A program made the translations under genes and the position numbers. Shown here in pieces: positions 8,358 to 17,065 of a stretch of 40,747 nucleotides of DNA. Source of the DNA: Kordiimonadaceae bacterium (GTDB lineage: Bacteria > Pseudomonadota > Alphaproteobacteria > Sphingomonadales > Kordiimonadaceae); assembly GCA_030148905.1 (NCBI GenBank), contig JASBSO010000070.1:1-40747 (forward strand). Reading direction: 5' to 3'. A model generated the notes under the pieces. The model made no database searches. It worked only from the letters and a program-made list of their open reading frames with translations, and was not told the origin of the DNA. The stretch's first letter is position 1; each line of letters opens with the position of its first letter.

Positions 8358-9770
8358 ATGAATCAACTCAAGGCGGGGGATATGATCCCCGATACGCTTG
8401 ATGAAACGCTAACGGCCAAATTGCAGGGCTGGGATGCTCAGCATCACTTGCACCCGTTTACCGACACGCAAACCCTGACCAAAGCACCGCCTTTTTTGAT
8501 CGACAGGGCCGAGGGCTGTTATATCTCGGGGGCGGGGTTCCGCATTTTGGATGCCATGGCAGGGCTTGGCTGCGTCAACATCGGCTATGGCCGCGCCGAC
8601 ATGGCGGAAACCGCCCGCGCCGTGACCGAACGCATGACCTATTATCACAATTTTGCCGCTGTTGCGCACCCATACGGTGCTGCGCTCGCCGGCACCATTG
8701 CCGACAAGGCGGGCATGGGCCAGGCGCGGGTATTTTTCGGCAATTCAGGCTCGGAAGCCAATGAAACGCTGGTCAAGCTTGCCTGGGCCTATTGGCGGAT
8801 CAAGGGCAAGCCTGAAAAGCGTATGATCATCACCCGCGACTATGCCTATCACGGCAGCGGTATTTTCTCGGCCGCGCTCAACGGCAATCGCAGCATGATC
8901 GACAATTTTGGCCTTGAGCATCCCGATATCGCCCACGGTCCTGCGCCCTATTGGTTCCGCTGCAGCGAGGGCATGGCCCCGCCCGAATTTGGTGAGGCCG
9001 CTGCCGACGCCATTGGCGCTAAAATCGACGCGGTCGGCGCCGACAAGGTAGCAGCGGTCATCGCCGAGCCGATCCAGGGCACCGCCGGAGCCATCATCCC
9101 GCCCAAAACCTATTGGCCGCGCCTGGAGACCATTTGTCGCGAAAAGGGCGTATTGTTGATCTCGGACGAGGTGGTCACCGGTTTTGGCCGCACGGGGCAC
9201 TGGTTTGCCAAGGATGCCTTTGGCTATACACCCGATATGATGACCCTAGCCAAGGGGCTGTCGTCAGCCTATGCGCCGATCTCGGCTGCGGTGATCAGCG
9301 GCGAAATTGCCGAGGTGCTGCACGGCGAAATGGGCCTATTCCAGCACGGTTATACCACCAGCGCGCACCCGGTGTCGGCGGCATTGGCGCTGAAAAATAT
9401 CGACATTCTGGAATCGGAAGGCCTGGTCAACCGCATTCGCAGCGACATCGGTCCTTATTTTGAAACCGCCATGCGGCGCCTGGAAATGCACCCCCTTGTC
9501 GGCGAGGTGCGGGTGATGGGCTTGATGTGCGGGATCGAAATTGCCAAGGATAGGCGTGCGCGCACGCAGTATCCGGCAGAGTTTTTGGTGGACGAGCATA
9601 TCAGCAATGCGTGTCTGCGGCGCGGGGTGATCTTGCGCGCGGTCGGCAATGCGCTGGTCTTGTGCCCGCCCTTCATCATCAAACAAAAAGAGGTGGACAC
9701 GATCGCGGCTGCGCTCAAAGAGGCGCTGGACGAAATTTACGCCGCGCTGAAAGAGCAGGGCTACGCCTGA
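8358..9770 (+). CDS. Class III PLP-dependent aminotransferase (omega-aminotransferase type)
   Basis: This 470-aa protein belongs to the class III aminotransferases, which move an amino group from an amine or omega-amino acid (polyamines, beta-alanine, GABA-like substrates) usually to pyruvate. Family marks are the phosphate-binding GNSGSEANE, the YAYHGSG loop, the cofactor Asp in LLISDEVVTGFGRTG and the Schiff-base Lys in MTLAKGLSSAYAPISA. The arrangement resembles putrescine/spermidine-pyruvate transaminases of the SpuC type, but substrate cannot be fixed from sequence. The start has AAGGA 9 nt upstream. It is unrelated to motility, sits between two flagellar gene groups, and converges on the DMT permease. 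Confidence 0.9.
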   Translation: MNQLKAGDMIPDTLDETLTAKLQGWDAQHHLHPFTDTQTLTKAPPFLIDRAEGCYISGAGFRILDAMAGLGCVNIGYGRADMAETARAVTERMTYYHNFAAVAHPYGAALAGTIADKAGMGQARVFFGNSGSEANETLVKLAWAYWRIKGKPEKRMIITRDYAYHGSGIFSAALNGNRSMIDNFGLEHPDIAHGPAPYWFRCSEGMAPPEFGEAAADAIGAKIDAVGADKVAAVIAEPIQGTAGAIIPPKTYWPRLETICREKGVLLISDEVVTGFGRTGHWFAKDAFGYTPDMMTLAKGLSSAYAPISAAVISGEIAEVLHGEMGLFQHGYTTSAHPVSAALALKNIDILESEGLVNRIRSDIGPYFETAMRRLEMHPLVGEVRVMGLMCGIEIAKDRRARTQYPAEFLVDEHISNACLRRGVILRAVGNALVLCPPFIIKQKEVDTIAAALKEALDEIYAALKEQGYA

Positions 9771-9802
9771 TCGCATCTGGCCTTGATGACGTTTGGCGGT
9801 GA

Positions 9803-10756
9803 TCACACCTGACCCGGTTCGGGCCGTTTCAGCGGCAGGTCGGGTTCGGCTTGCGGCACGGGTGTTTTGTCACCTTCTGGTGCACGCTGGCGGCTGCGGA
9901 TCATCATGATATTGCCGATCAGGATCAGCGCCAGACCGGCAGCCCCCATCACGGTCCATTCAAAGCCCTCGAACAGCGTCGAAATAATCAGCGCCACAAC
10001 GGGCGTCAGCACCGCCATATAGGCACTGCGTGCCACGCCCCAGGTGGCGATCAGCCACATATAGACGGTAAAGGCGGCAACGGTACCAAAGACCGATAAA
10101 TACAGCAGTGACCCGACATATTGCATCGAGGTGTCAAACACCGGCGCACCGCTGACAATAAGGGCAATACCGGCGTTAAAGGCGGTGCCGTACAGCATGC
10201 CCCAGCCATTGGCGACCAGCAGCGGCATTGATGCCATGCTGCGGGTGGCGGCCATGGTGTTGCCAAATGACGCACAAATGGTCGCGGCAACGCCGTATCC
10301 CAACCCGATCAGCGTTGCATCGCCCAGCGACAGCGAGCCCACTTCTTCGGCAAATACCAGAATGAGCCCAATGATGCCCAACACCGAGGCGACCAGCACA
10401 CTGGCCTGAATGGTGGTGCCCAGAAAAAACCGCGCGTTTAAAATATTCAGGATCGTCAGCAGCGAAAATGCCACCGCCACCAGCCCCGAGGTCAGATACT
10501 GGGTGCTGCCATAGATCAGGATATAGTTGGTGGAAAACATAAACAGCCCGATCACCGCCACCGTCAGGTGCTGGCGCGCGGTGAGGCGCAGCGAATGGCC
10601 GCGCAGACCACTGAGCGCAAACAGCAGCACCGACGCCAGGGCAAAGCGGTACGCCACCGACCATTCTTTGGGCACAACGCCCAATTGAAGCGCGACAAAA
10701 TACCATGTCGAGCCCCAAATCAGGACACAGATCAGAAAACCCAAAGGACGGGGCAT
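9803..10756 (-). CDS. EamA/DMT-family inner-membrane permease
   Basis: The 317-aa protein has about ten hydrophobic helices in two repeated EamA halves, beginning with the typical LICVLIWGSTWYFVALQLGVVP and YRFALASVLLFAL. The second half contains FGTVAAFTVYMWLIATWGVARSAYMAVLTPVVALIISTLFEGFEWTVMGAAGLALILIGN, a family signature. Such drug/metabolite transporters usually export amino acids or other small metabolites; the substrate is unknown. The C-terminal tail is cytoplasmic and Pro-rich. It begins 39 nt after the 755-aa flagellar protein, so it may be the last gene of the long minus-strand operon. Confidence 0.9.
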   Translation of the reverse strand: MPRPLGFLICVLIWGSTWYFVALQLGVVPKEWSVAYRFALASVLLFALSGLRGHSLRLTARQHLTVAVIGLFMFSTNYILIYGSTQYLTSGLVAVAFSLLTILNILNARFFLGTTIQASVLVASVLGIIGLILVFAEEVGSLSLGDATLIGLGYGVAATICASFGNTMAATRSMASMPLLVANGWGMLYGTAFNAGIALIVSGAPVFDTSMQYVGSLLYLSVFGTVAAFTVYMWLIATWGVARSAYMAVLTPVVALIISTLFEGFEWTVMGAAGLALILIGNIMMIRSRQRAPEGDKTPVPQAEPDLPLKRPEPGQV

Positions 10757-10795
10757 CGCGCGGCTCCAACTGCGAAACAGAGCGCCGACTATAGG

Positions 10796-13063
10796 CTAGG
10801 CACCGCGTTGGGCAAGCAAGGAATCCAGGTCGATCAGGAAAGTTTCGCTTTCGCGGATCCGCAGCATGCCGGCGTAGCCATTGGCATCCAGCGCGCCTGT
10901 AAACAGCGTAACCAGGTCTTCGCCGAGGCCCGTGGGCAGCACATGCTCGGTGCGCAGGGTCAAATCAAAATGCCGCCCTTCAATTAGGCCGTCCAGTTGC
11001 ACCTCGCCGATCACTGAAAAGGCCACATCAACAACAAAACGCCGCGCGGGTGGTGCTGCACCCTCGCCGTCGTCTGGGCTGCGGCGGTTGCCGTCGCGGT
11101 CGGTGACCTCATCGCGCCACCAGAACGACAATACCGACACCGCCGTATCGCGCACCTCAAACGGCAATTGCAGGACCCGCCAGTCCGACCCGGTGCCGTC
11201 AGCCGGGGCAAAGAGGCGGGCAAAATTCTGCCGCAAACTGTCGATCAGCCCTGCGCGCGCGCCGCTTGTATCGCGGCCCAGCCACGCATCGCCCGGGGCC
11301 TCGCGCCCACGGCCAAGGGCACTTAGGAGGAACAGCACGCTATTGGTCAGCTGCGGCCCGCCAGCCGCACTGCGGGCTTGCAGGGCCTCGACAAGTCCGG
11401 GGTCGCCGACGGCGGCAAGCTGGCTCAGCACCGCCTCGGCCTGTTGGCGTGTGTCGCTAAAATTGGGTGGCGGTGTGTACAGGCTTGCGCTGGCGCTGGC
11501 AGCGACCTGAGCGTTGACTGCGGCATCGCCTGGGGTGGCATCCCCAGGGACGGCTCCCAATGGGGCGGCTGCAGCAAGCGTTGGGTCCGGCACCTCTGCG
11601 TCTGCGGCGCTTGGGGTGGGCAGCACGGTCAGGATATCACCGATCGCGGGTCGCTCGGCCGATGGCAGGGCGACGCGAAAGGTCCCAATGGCGGTTGTCA
11701 GGTCCACGGTGGTTTGCGGCCCGCTGGCGGCAAGACCCGTGCTCAGGATGGTCTCGCCCTGGATCAGCACACTGCCAAGCGGCGGGGCGGCGCTGCCCGA
11801 CGGGCGCAGCTGGATGTCCACGCTTGGTCCAAGCGGAGCTGGGGCCTGCGTCTGCAGGCGCTGCGGGGCCGCCGATGCGGCGGCATTTTGCGGCGCCTCC
11901 AGCGGCGGGCTGCCCGGTGCCGCGAAGGATGCGGCATAAACCGGACCGTTTTGCACGGCGTCTGCAGGGTTTTGCAGCGACACCGACTGCGGCACGGGAA
12001 AACTGGGTGGCCGCGGGGCCGCAGGGCTGGGCAGGTCAATCGACGCCGCAAAAACCGGGCGTCCCACAAGCGGCGAAACCACCGGCAGTGGGGCATACAC
12101 CACAGGCCCGCGCGCGCCGTCCGGGCGCACCGTTTCCACCCGTGTCAGTGGGCTGTCGCTGTTTTGCAGGGACTGGATCGGTAGGGCCAGCATGCGGATT
12201 TCTTCGAGCGTTAGCGAGGTGACCGACTGCACCCTGAGTGCATCCGACGGGATCAGCGCGGCCAGGCCTTCTGATATCGGGTTGAGCGACAGCGGCGCGC
12301 CCGCCGCAGTGACCGCAATGGCCGGGCCAAGCGCGGTTGGGGCCGTGGGGGCGGATACGGGCTGCGTGGTGGCGGCACCAATGCCCTGTTGCTCGCTGAC
12401 GAGGGCGGCGATGGCGGAAATGGGGTTTGTCACAGTCGCAGCAGCATCAGGGGCGGCTGCACTGCTGGTGGCGGTGCTGGCAAAGGCGGCGCGTGTGGCA
12501 GCCAGCAAGGCTTCGCCCGCAGGCTGTCCGCCGTCCGCTCCGCCGGGTCGCTGCAAGGGGCCGTAGCGCGCGGCCTCGATCGGGGTGGCACCAGCATCTG
12601 CCACCCCGTCGACATGCAGCGCGGTCACGGTCAGGTCAAGGCGAACAGGGGGATCTATCGGTGTGCCATTGCGCGCAACCAGATCAGCCGTCAATTGGCG
12701 CTCGGTGTCCCGAATAATCAGCTGGACGGCGTCGCCCGGACGCAAGCCCGCATCGGGGCGCAGCGCATAATTGGCAACCGGTGTTTCCAATACGGGCCGA
12801 CCGGCGCTGTCGATCCGTGACACCATTTCCACAATGCGGTCCCCGGCCCGGAGGTCAGCAATCGAAGCGGCGATCGAGACCGCGGGATCGCGCACAGTTT
12901 GCGGCTCGTCGCCGACCTGCGCCTGGCCCAGCGACTGCCCGCCGGTTTGCGGGGTGGACGCACCGCCTTGCTCGCCGCCGGTGCGGCGCACGCCGGTGAC
13001 GCTGTCGGTGACCCGGTCGCTGCCCGAAAGCCCGTCAGGGGGAGATGAGATACCGTCGCTCAA
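10796..13063 (-). CDS. FliK-like flagellar-cluster protein, function unknown
   Basis: I do not recognise a named family for this 755-aa protein. It has a short disordered head, a beta-rich module (~65-150: LRAGDRIVEMVSRIDSAGRP...GDAVQLIIRD), a long Ala/Pro/Ser/Gln-rich low-complexity stretch, a second beta-rich module (~430-480: SVLIQGETILSTGL...IGDILTVLP) and a folded C-terminus. The latter reads VVDVAFSVIGEVQLDGLIEGRHFDLTLRTE, a pattern reminiscent of FliK C-terminal domains. This modular plan resembles hook-length control proteins, but a genuine fliK is present at 25537-27483. The start is TTG, preceded by a GGGGGGG run; an in-frame TAA just upstream excludes a longer form. It follows flhG by 18 nt, so it is part of the export/positioning operon. 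Flagellar role is inferred from context. Confidence 0.7.
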   Translation of the reverse strand: MSDGISSPPDGLSGSDRVTDSVTGVRRTGGEQGGASTPQTGGQSLGQAQVGDEPQTVRDPAVSIAASIADLRAGDRIVEMVSRIDSAGRPVLETPVANYALRPDAGLRPGDAVQLIIRDTERQLTADLVARNGTPIDPPVRLDLTVTALHVDGVADAGATPIEAARYGPLQRPGGADGGQPAGEALLAATRAAFASTATSSAAAPDAAATVTNPISAIAALVSEQQGIGAATTQPVSAPTAPTALGPAIAVTAAGAPLSLNPISEGLAALIPSDALRVQSVTSLTLEEIRMLALPIQSLQNSDSPLTRVETVRPDGARGPVVYAPLPVVSPLVGRPVFAASIDLPSPAAPRPPSFPVPQSVSLQNPADAVQNGPVYAASFAAPGSPPLEAPQNAAASAAPQRLQTQAPAPLGPSVDIQLRPSGSAAPPLGSVLIQGETILSTGLAASGPQTTVDLTTAIGTFRVALPSAERPAIGDILTVLPTPSAADAEVPDPTLAAAAPLGAVPGDATPGDAAVNAQVAASASASLYTPPPNFSDTRQQAEAVLSQLAAVGDPGLVEALQARSAAGGPQLTNSVLFLLSALGRGREAPGDAWLGRDTSGARAGLIDSLRQNFARLFAPADGTGSDWRVLQLPFEVRDTAVSVLSFWWRDEVTDRDGNRRSPDDGEGAAPPARRFVVDVAFSVIGEVQLDGLIEGRHFDLTLRTEHVLPTGLGEDLVTLFTGALDANGYAGMLRIRESETFLIDLDSLLAQRGA

Positions 13064-13065
13064 AA

Positions 13066-13074
13066 CCCCCCCTT
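13066..13074 (-). promoter_or_regulatory. Polypurine ribosome binding site for the TTG-start FliK-like gene
   Basis: On the minus strand AAGGGGGGG lies 2 nt before the TTG at 13063, in the 18-nt gap after the flhG stop. No ATG is available between the upstream in-frame TAA and the conserved part of the protein, so this site decides the start. The homopolymeric G7 could also be a slippage tract. Confidence 0.55.
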
Positions 13075-13081
13075 GTTTGCG

Positions 13082-13849
13082 TTAGATTTTCAGCAAGTTA
13101 TCAGCCAAGCGTAACACATCTTGCGCCGCTTGGCTTTGGGGATGCCGGGTTAAAAGCGGCACCTGGCTGCGAATGGCGTCCACCACCTTGGCGTCCTGAT
13201 GCACAATGCCCAACAGCGGCGGGCTGAATTTCAGGAAGCCTTCGCAGGCGCGGCGAATGGCTTCATAGGCTTTTTCGCCCGCCTGCTTGCTGGCCACATT
13301 GTTGACGACAATGCGGATATCGGTGCTGGGGTCGCGCTGATGCGCAAGCTTGATAAAGGCATAGGCATCGGTCAGCGAGGTCGGGTCGCCGGTCATCACC
13401 ACCAATACCAGACCCTTGTGCGATGACAGGGTGACAACCGAGGGGTCGATCCCGGCGGCAAGGTCCAGCAGGACCCGGTCATAATCGGCAGCCAGCGCCG
13501 CCAGGCTGGAGCGGATATGCACAAGCCGTTCCTTGGTCAGATTGCCGAGCGCCCCCGAGCCCGACCGCCCGGCGATGACGTCGAACCCGTCGCCGTCCTT
13601 GTCGCGGCACGGCAGGCACACCTGCGCCAGCGTGGCATCGCCCGAGATAAACATCCCCAGGTCTTTTTCGGGCATCATGCCCAGCTGAATATCCACATTG
13701 GCCAAGCCCAGATCGCCGTCGAACAGCACAATCTTTTTGCCGCGCGTCGACAGCGCATGCGCCAGCGTGATCGAAAGCCAGGTTTTGCCAACGCCGCCCT
13801 TGCCAGAGGCAATGGTCAAAAGGCGTTTTTCAGCAGAACTGTTGTCCAT
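13082..13849 (-). CDS. flhG: Flagellar number regulator FlhG (MinD-like ATPase)
   Basis: The 255-aa protein is a MinD/ParA ATPase. It has the deviant Walker A GKGGVGKTWLSITLA (residues ~15-29), the switch region LFDGDLGLANVDIQLG that is typical of FlhG/FleN, and Walker B VLLDLAAGIDP. FlhG acts with FlhF to limit the number and place of flagella. It lacks an obvious extended N-terminal FlhF-activating helix of the Bacillus type, and has only a short charged head (MDNSSAEKR). It sits directly downstream of flhF (15-nt gap), which distinguishes it from a chromosome-partition ParA or a cell-division MinD. Confidence 0.9.
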   Translation of the reverse strand: MDNSSAEKRLLTIASGKGGVGKTWLSITLAHALSTRGKKIVLFDGDLGLANVDIQLGMMPEKDLGMFISGDATLAQVCLPCRDKDGDGFDVIAGRSGSGALGNLTKERLVHIRSSLAALAADYDRVLLDLAAGIDPSVVTLSSHKGLVLVVMTGDPTSLTDAYAFIKLAHQRDPSTDIRIVVNNVASKQAGEKAYEAIRRACEGFLKFSPPLLGIVHQDAKVVDAIRSQVPLLTRHPQSQAAQDVLRLADNLLKI

Positions 13850-13864
13850 GGGTGGTGGTCTTCC

Positions 13865-14878
13865 CTAACTAGCGTTCGAAAGCGTGCGTTCGCCGCGCGC
13901 GGGCGGCAGGGTGGTCAAAAGGCGGGCAAAGGCCGTTGCCGATGCGGGCTCCAGCCCTTCGGCGACATAGGGGCTGCGCGATATCGCCGCCAGCGACAAT
14001 TTGCCCGGCCGTGCCGCGGTGATAATCCCGGCATAGCGGCGCGCAACATCGAGCCGCGTGGCAATAAACCGCTGGCAGCCAAGCTTGTTGAAAATCTCGG
14101 CCATTTCTTCGGCGTCATAAGGGTCAAGGCCCGCAGGCATTACTGCAATCGGTTCGGCGTCGACGGCGCGAATGAACTTCAAAAGCTGGCTCAACTCGAG
14201 CATATCAAAGGGGTTGATGCCGTAGGTATCAATGATCGTGACCTGCGCCGGGTCGCCGCTGGACAGCACCGATTTCAGCTCGCCGGGGGATTCCGCCGTC
14301 AGCACGGTTTGCTTCATGATCTGGGCAAAATGGTCAAGCTGGGCAACGCCGCCGGCTTTCACCGTGTCGGTTGTGATCAGCTTGACGGTCTTGCGGTGCA
14401 ACACCGCGCCCGCCACCAATTTGGCCGAGCAGATGGTTTTGCCAACCCCGCCAGGCCCCACCAGCATGATCGGGCGCGCGGTCACATTGGTCAGCGGTGA
14501 AAATTTGATGCTGGCATCCAGGGCTGCGGCAAAGGCATCCACCAACGAGGCGGCTGCGATCGAGTCGATGGCTTCGGTCAGGCGCGCGGCGGTGCTGGGC
14601 GGCAGGCCGTGGTGATGCAAAACGGCAGAGACGTCGGCCTGGTCAAATTCGCGCGTAACCGCCAGCGGGATTGCCAGTTCCGCACTGGGCGGCGTTTCAT
14701 CGACGGTGGGGGCAACTTTGGGCGGTGGCGGTGTGGCATCAGCCTCAAGCGCCGCTGTCACCCGTACGCTTGTCGGTGTTTCGTCCGTTGAAATAATGAT
14801 CGCATCGGGGCCAAGCGTGTGGCGGATATCCTCCATCACATCGCGCATGGTTTTGCCGTGGAACGTCTTTAGCCGCAT
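13865..14878 (-). CDS. flhF: Flagellar biosynthesis GTPase FlhF
   Basis: FlhF is an SRP-type GTPase that marks the pole for flagellar assembly. The 337-aa protein begins with the typical MRLKTFHGKTMRDVMEDIRHTLGPDAIIIST B-domain. A Pro/Ala-rich linker, an N-domain-like helical part and the G-domain follow. The G-domain has G1 LVGPGGVGKTICSAKL (~155), the TDTVKAGGVAQLDHF region and G3 IIDTYGINPFD. The linker is shorter than in gamma-proteobacterial FlhF. Its neighbours flhA upstream and flhG downstream are the classical order. GGAGG lies 13 nt before the ATG, a little far. Confidence 0.92.
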   Translation of the reverse strand: MRLKTFHGKTMRDVMEDIRHTLGPDAIIISTDETPTSVRVTAALEADATPPPPKVAPTVDETPPSAELAIPLAVTREFDQADVSAVLHHHGLPPSTAARLTEAIDSIAAASLVDAFAAALDASIKFSPLTNVTARPIMLVGPGGVGKTICSAKLVAGAVLHRKTVKLITTDTVKAGGVAQLDHFAQIMKQTVLTAESPGELKSVLSSGDPAQVTIIDTYGINPFDMLELSQLLKFIRAVDAEPIAVMPAGLDPYDAEEMAEIFNKLGCQRFIATRLDVARRYAGIITAARPGKLSLAAISRSPYVAEGLEPASATAFARLLTTLPPARGERTLSNAS

Positions 14879-14895
14879 GGGATGTCACCGGCCTC

Positions 14896-17028
14896 CTAGA
14901 CTTGTCCAAGCGTGCGGATGCGCGCCTGCGGATGGATTTCGTTTTGGCTCATCACCACCGTGGCGGGCCGGAAACGTTCAATGACCGAGCGCACATAAGG
15001 CCGCACCATCGGGCTGGTCAGCAGCACCGGGCTTTCGCCGCGCTCGGCCTGTTGGTCGAAGGCCATGCGTACGCTGGTGATAAATTCCTGCAAGCGTGTG
15101 GGGGCCATGGCAAGCTGCCGGTCGTCGCCCTGACCCACCAGGCTTTCGGCGAAGGCCTGTTCCCATTCGGGCGACAGGGTCAGCAGCGGCACAACATTGT
15201 CCCCCGACGAATTGGCGGCGCACAGCTGGCGCGCCAGCCGCGTGCGCACATGCTCGGTAATGGTGATCACATGGTTGGTAAAGGCGGTGGCCTCGGCGAC
15301 GCCTTCCAGAATTTTGGGCAGGTCGCGGATCGATACCCGCTCGGCCAGCAAGGTTTGCAGCACGCGCTGAACCCCCGACATGCTGATCTGGTTGGGGATG
15401 ATATCGGCCACCAGCTTTTGCTGGTCCTTGTTCAACTCGTCGAGCAGTTTCTGCGTTTCGGCATAAGACAGCAGCTCGGCGGTGTTGTCTTTGATCAACT
15501 CGGTCAAATGCGTGGTGATTACGGTGGCGGCATCCACCACGGTGTAGCCGCGGAAACCGGCTTCTTCCTTGGCGCTTTCATCGACCCATGTCGCGGGCAG
15601 GCCAAAGGCGGGCTCGTTCGTGGCCTCGCCCGGAATTTCAACCGGCAGGCCTTGCGGGTCCATCACCATCAACATGCCGGGGCGCACATCGCCCTTGCCA
15701 ACCACGGTTTCCTTGATCCGCACCACATAGGCATTGGGCTGCAGTTGCATATTGTCGAGAATGCGCACGCTGGGCATCACAAAACCAAGCTCGCTGGCCA
15801 GCTGGCGTCGCAGGGATTTGATCTGGTCGGTCAGGCGGAAGTTTTGCTTGTCATTGATCAGGGTCAGTAGGCCGTAGCCCAGCTCAAGCCGAATGGCATC
15901 AAGCGCCAGCGCCGATGAAATCGGCTCTTCGGCGGGTTTGGCCTCTTCGGCGGTTTTCGCCTCGGCCTTGACCGCGGCTTCCTGTTGTTCGGTTTCCTTG
16001 CGGGTTAGCGAATAGGCAAAATAGCCCAGCGCGCCGCCAACGGTGACAAAGGGCACGAAAGGCAGGCCCGGCAGAACCCCCATCAAAATCAGCAGTCCGG
16101 CGGCAATGCCAATGCCCTTGGGATACGCCGACAGCTGGCCCACCATGGCCATATTATCGCCGTCGTCGCCGCCAGCGGCCCCGGCCTTGGTGACCATCAG
16201 GCCCGCCGATGTCGACACAATCAATGCCGGGATCTGGCTGACCAGGCCGTCGCCAATGGTCAACAGGGTATAGCTTTCCAGCGCGCGCTGAAAGGGCAGG
16301 TCGTTGAACACAACACCGATCAATATGCCGCCGATCACATTGATGAAGGTGATCAAAATGCCCGCAACGGCATCGCCGCGCACAAATTTGGCGGCACCGT
16401 CCATGGCGCCGAAAAAGGTGCTTTCGTCTTCCAGTTCACGGCGGCGGCGGCGGGCTTCGGCTTCGTCGATCAGCCCGGCGGTGAGGTCAGCGTCGATGGC
16501 CATTTGCTTGCCCGGCATCGCATCCAGCGAGAACCGCGCCGATACCTCGGCGATCCGGCCCGAACCCTTGGTGATCACCATGAAATTGACGATGACCAAA
16601 ATGGCAAACACAATAATGCCGATCACCGCCTGGCCGCTCATCAGGAAATAGCCAAAGGCCTCGATCACCTCGCCTGCGGCGTCGGTGCCTTTGTGCCCTT
16701 CGGACAGGATCAGCCGCGTTGATGCCATGTTCAGCGACAGGCGCAGCATGGTCGCCACCAGCAAAACCGTCGGAAAGCTTGAAAACTCAAGCGGTTTGCG
16801 AATGAAGATCGCGGTCATGAAGATCATGAACGAAAAGGTGATCGATGCGGTCAGCGCAACGTCCAGCAGCCAGCTGGGCATCGGCATCATCAGCATCATG
16901 ATGATCAGCACCATGCCGATGGCAAAGCCAAAATCGCTGTTGCCGATCAGGGACGAGAAACTGGCAAAGATCGCCCGCGAGCCGCCGCCCGTGTCTTTGC
17001 CTGATTGCTCGCCTGCTGCGTCGCTCAT
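14896..17028 (-). CDS. flhA: Flagellar export gate protein FlhA
   Basis: FlhA is the large integral-membrane subunit of the flagellar export gate. The protein is 710 aa. It has an N-terminal half with about eight transmembrane helices (from FGFAIGMVLIIMMLMMPMPSWLLDVALTASITFSFMIFMTAIF) and the conserved FHIPEP-family loop (ARFSLDAMPGKQMAIDADL; FVRGDAVAGILITFINVIGG). A C-terminal cytoplasmic domain (ALALDAIRLELGYGLLTLIN... to QNEIHPQARIRTLGQV) docks the chaperone-substrate complexes and FliHIJ. I prefer the ATG at 17028 over the GTG one codon earlier because GGAG is 6 nt upstream. Length is normal. Confidence 0.96.
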   Translation of the reverse strand: MSDAAGEQSGKDTGGGSRAIFASFSSLIGNSDFGFAIGMVLIIMMLMMPMPSWLLDVALTASITFSFMIFMTAIFIRKPLEFSSFPTVLLVATMLRLSLNMASTRLILSEGHKGTDAAGEVIEAFGYFLMSGQAVIGIIVFAILVIVNFMVITKGSGRIAEVSARFSLDAMPGKQMAIDADLTAGLIDEAEARRRRRELEDESTFFGAMDGAAKFVRGDAVAGILITFINVIGGILIGVVFNDLPFQRALESYTLLTIGDGLVSQIPALIVSTSAGLMVTKAGAAGGDDGDNMAMVGQLSAYPKGIGIAAGLLILMGVLPGLPFVPFVTVGGALGYFAYSLTRKETEQQEAAVKAEAKTAEEAKPAEEPISSALALDAIRLELGYGLLTLINDKQNFRLTDQIKSLRRQLASELGFVMPSVRILDNMQLQPNAYVVRIKETVVGKGDVRPGMLMVMDPQGLPVEIPGEATNEPAFGLPATWVDESAKEEAGFRGYTVVDAATVITTHLTELIKDNTAELLSYAETQKLLDELNKDQQKLVADIIPNQISMSGVQRVLQTLLAERVSIRDLPKILEGVAEATAFTNHVITITEHVRTRLARQLCAANSSGDNVVPLLTLSPEWEQAFAESLVGQGDDRQLAMAPTRLQEFITSVRMAFDQQAERGESPVLLTSPMVRPYVRSVIERFRPATVVMSQNEIHPQARIRTLGQV

Positions 17029-17065
17029 CACTTACTCCGTTACACCTGCCACGCCTGTTATACGC

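Noticed and set aside
11378-12222. Long plus-strand ORFs opposite the FliK-like gene
   Set aside because: Gly/Arg/Cys-rich shadow translations of a low-complexity coding region; no ribosome binding sites or motifs.
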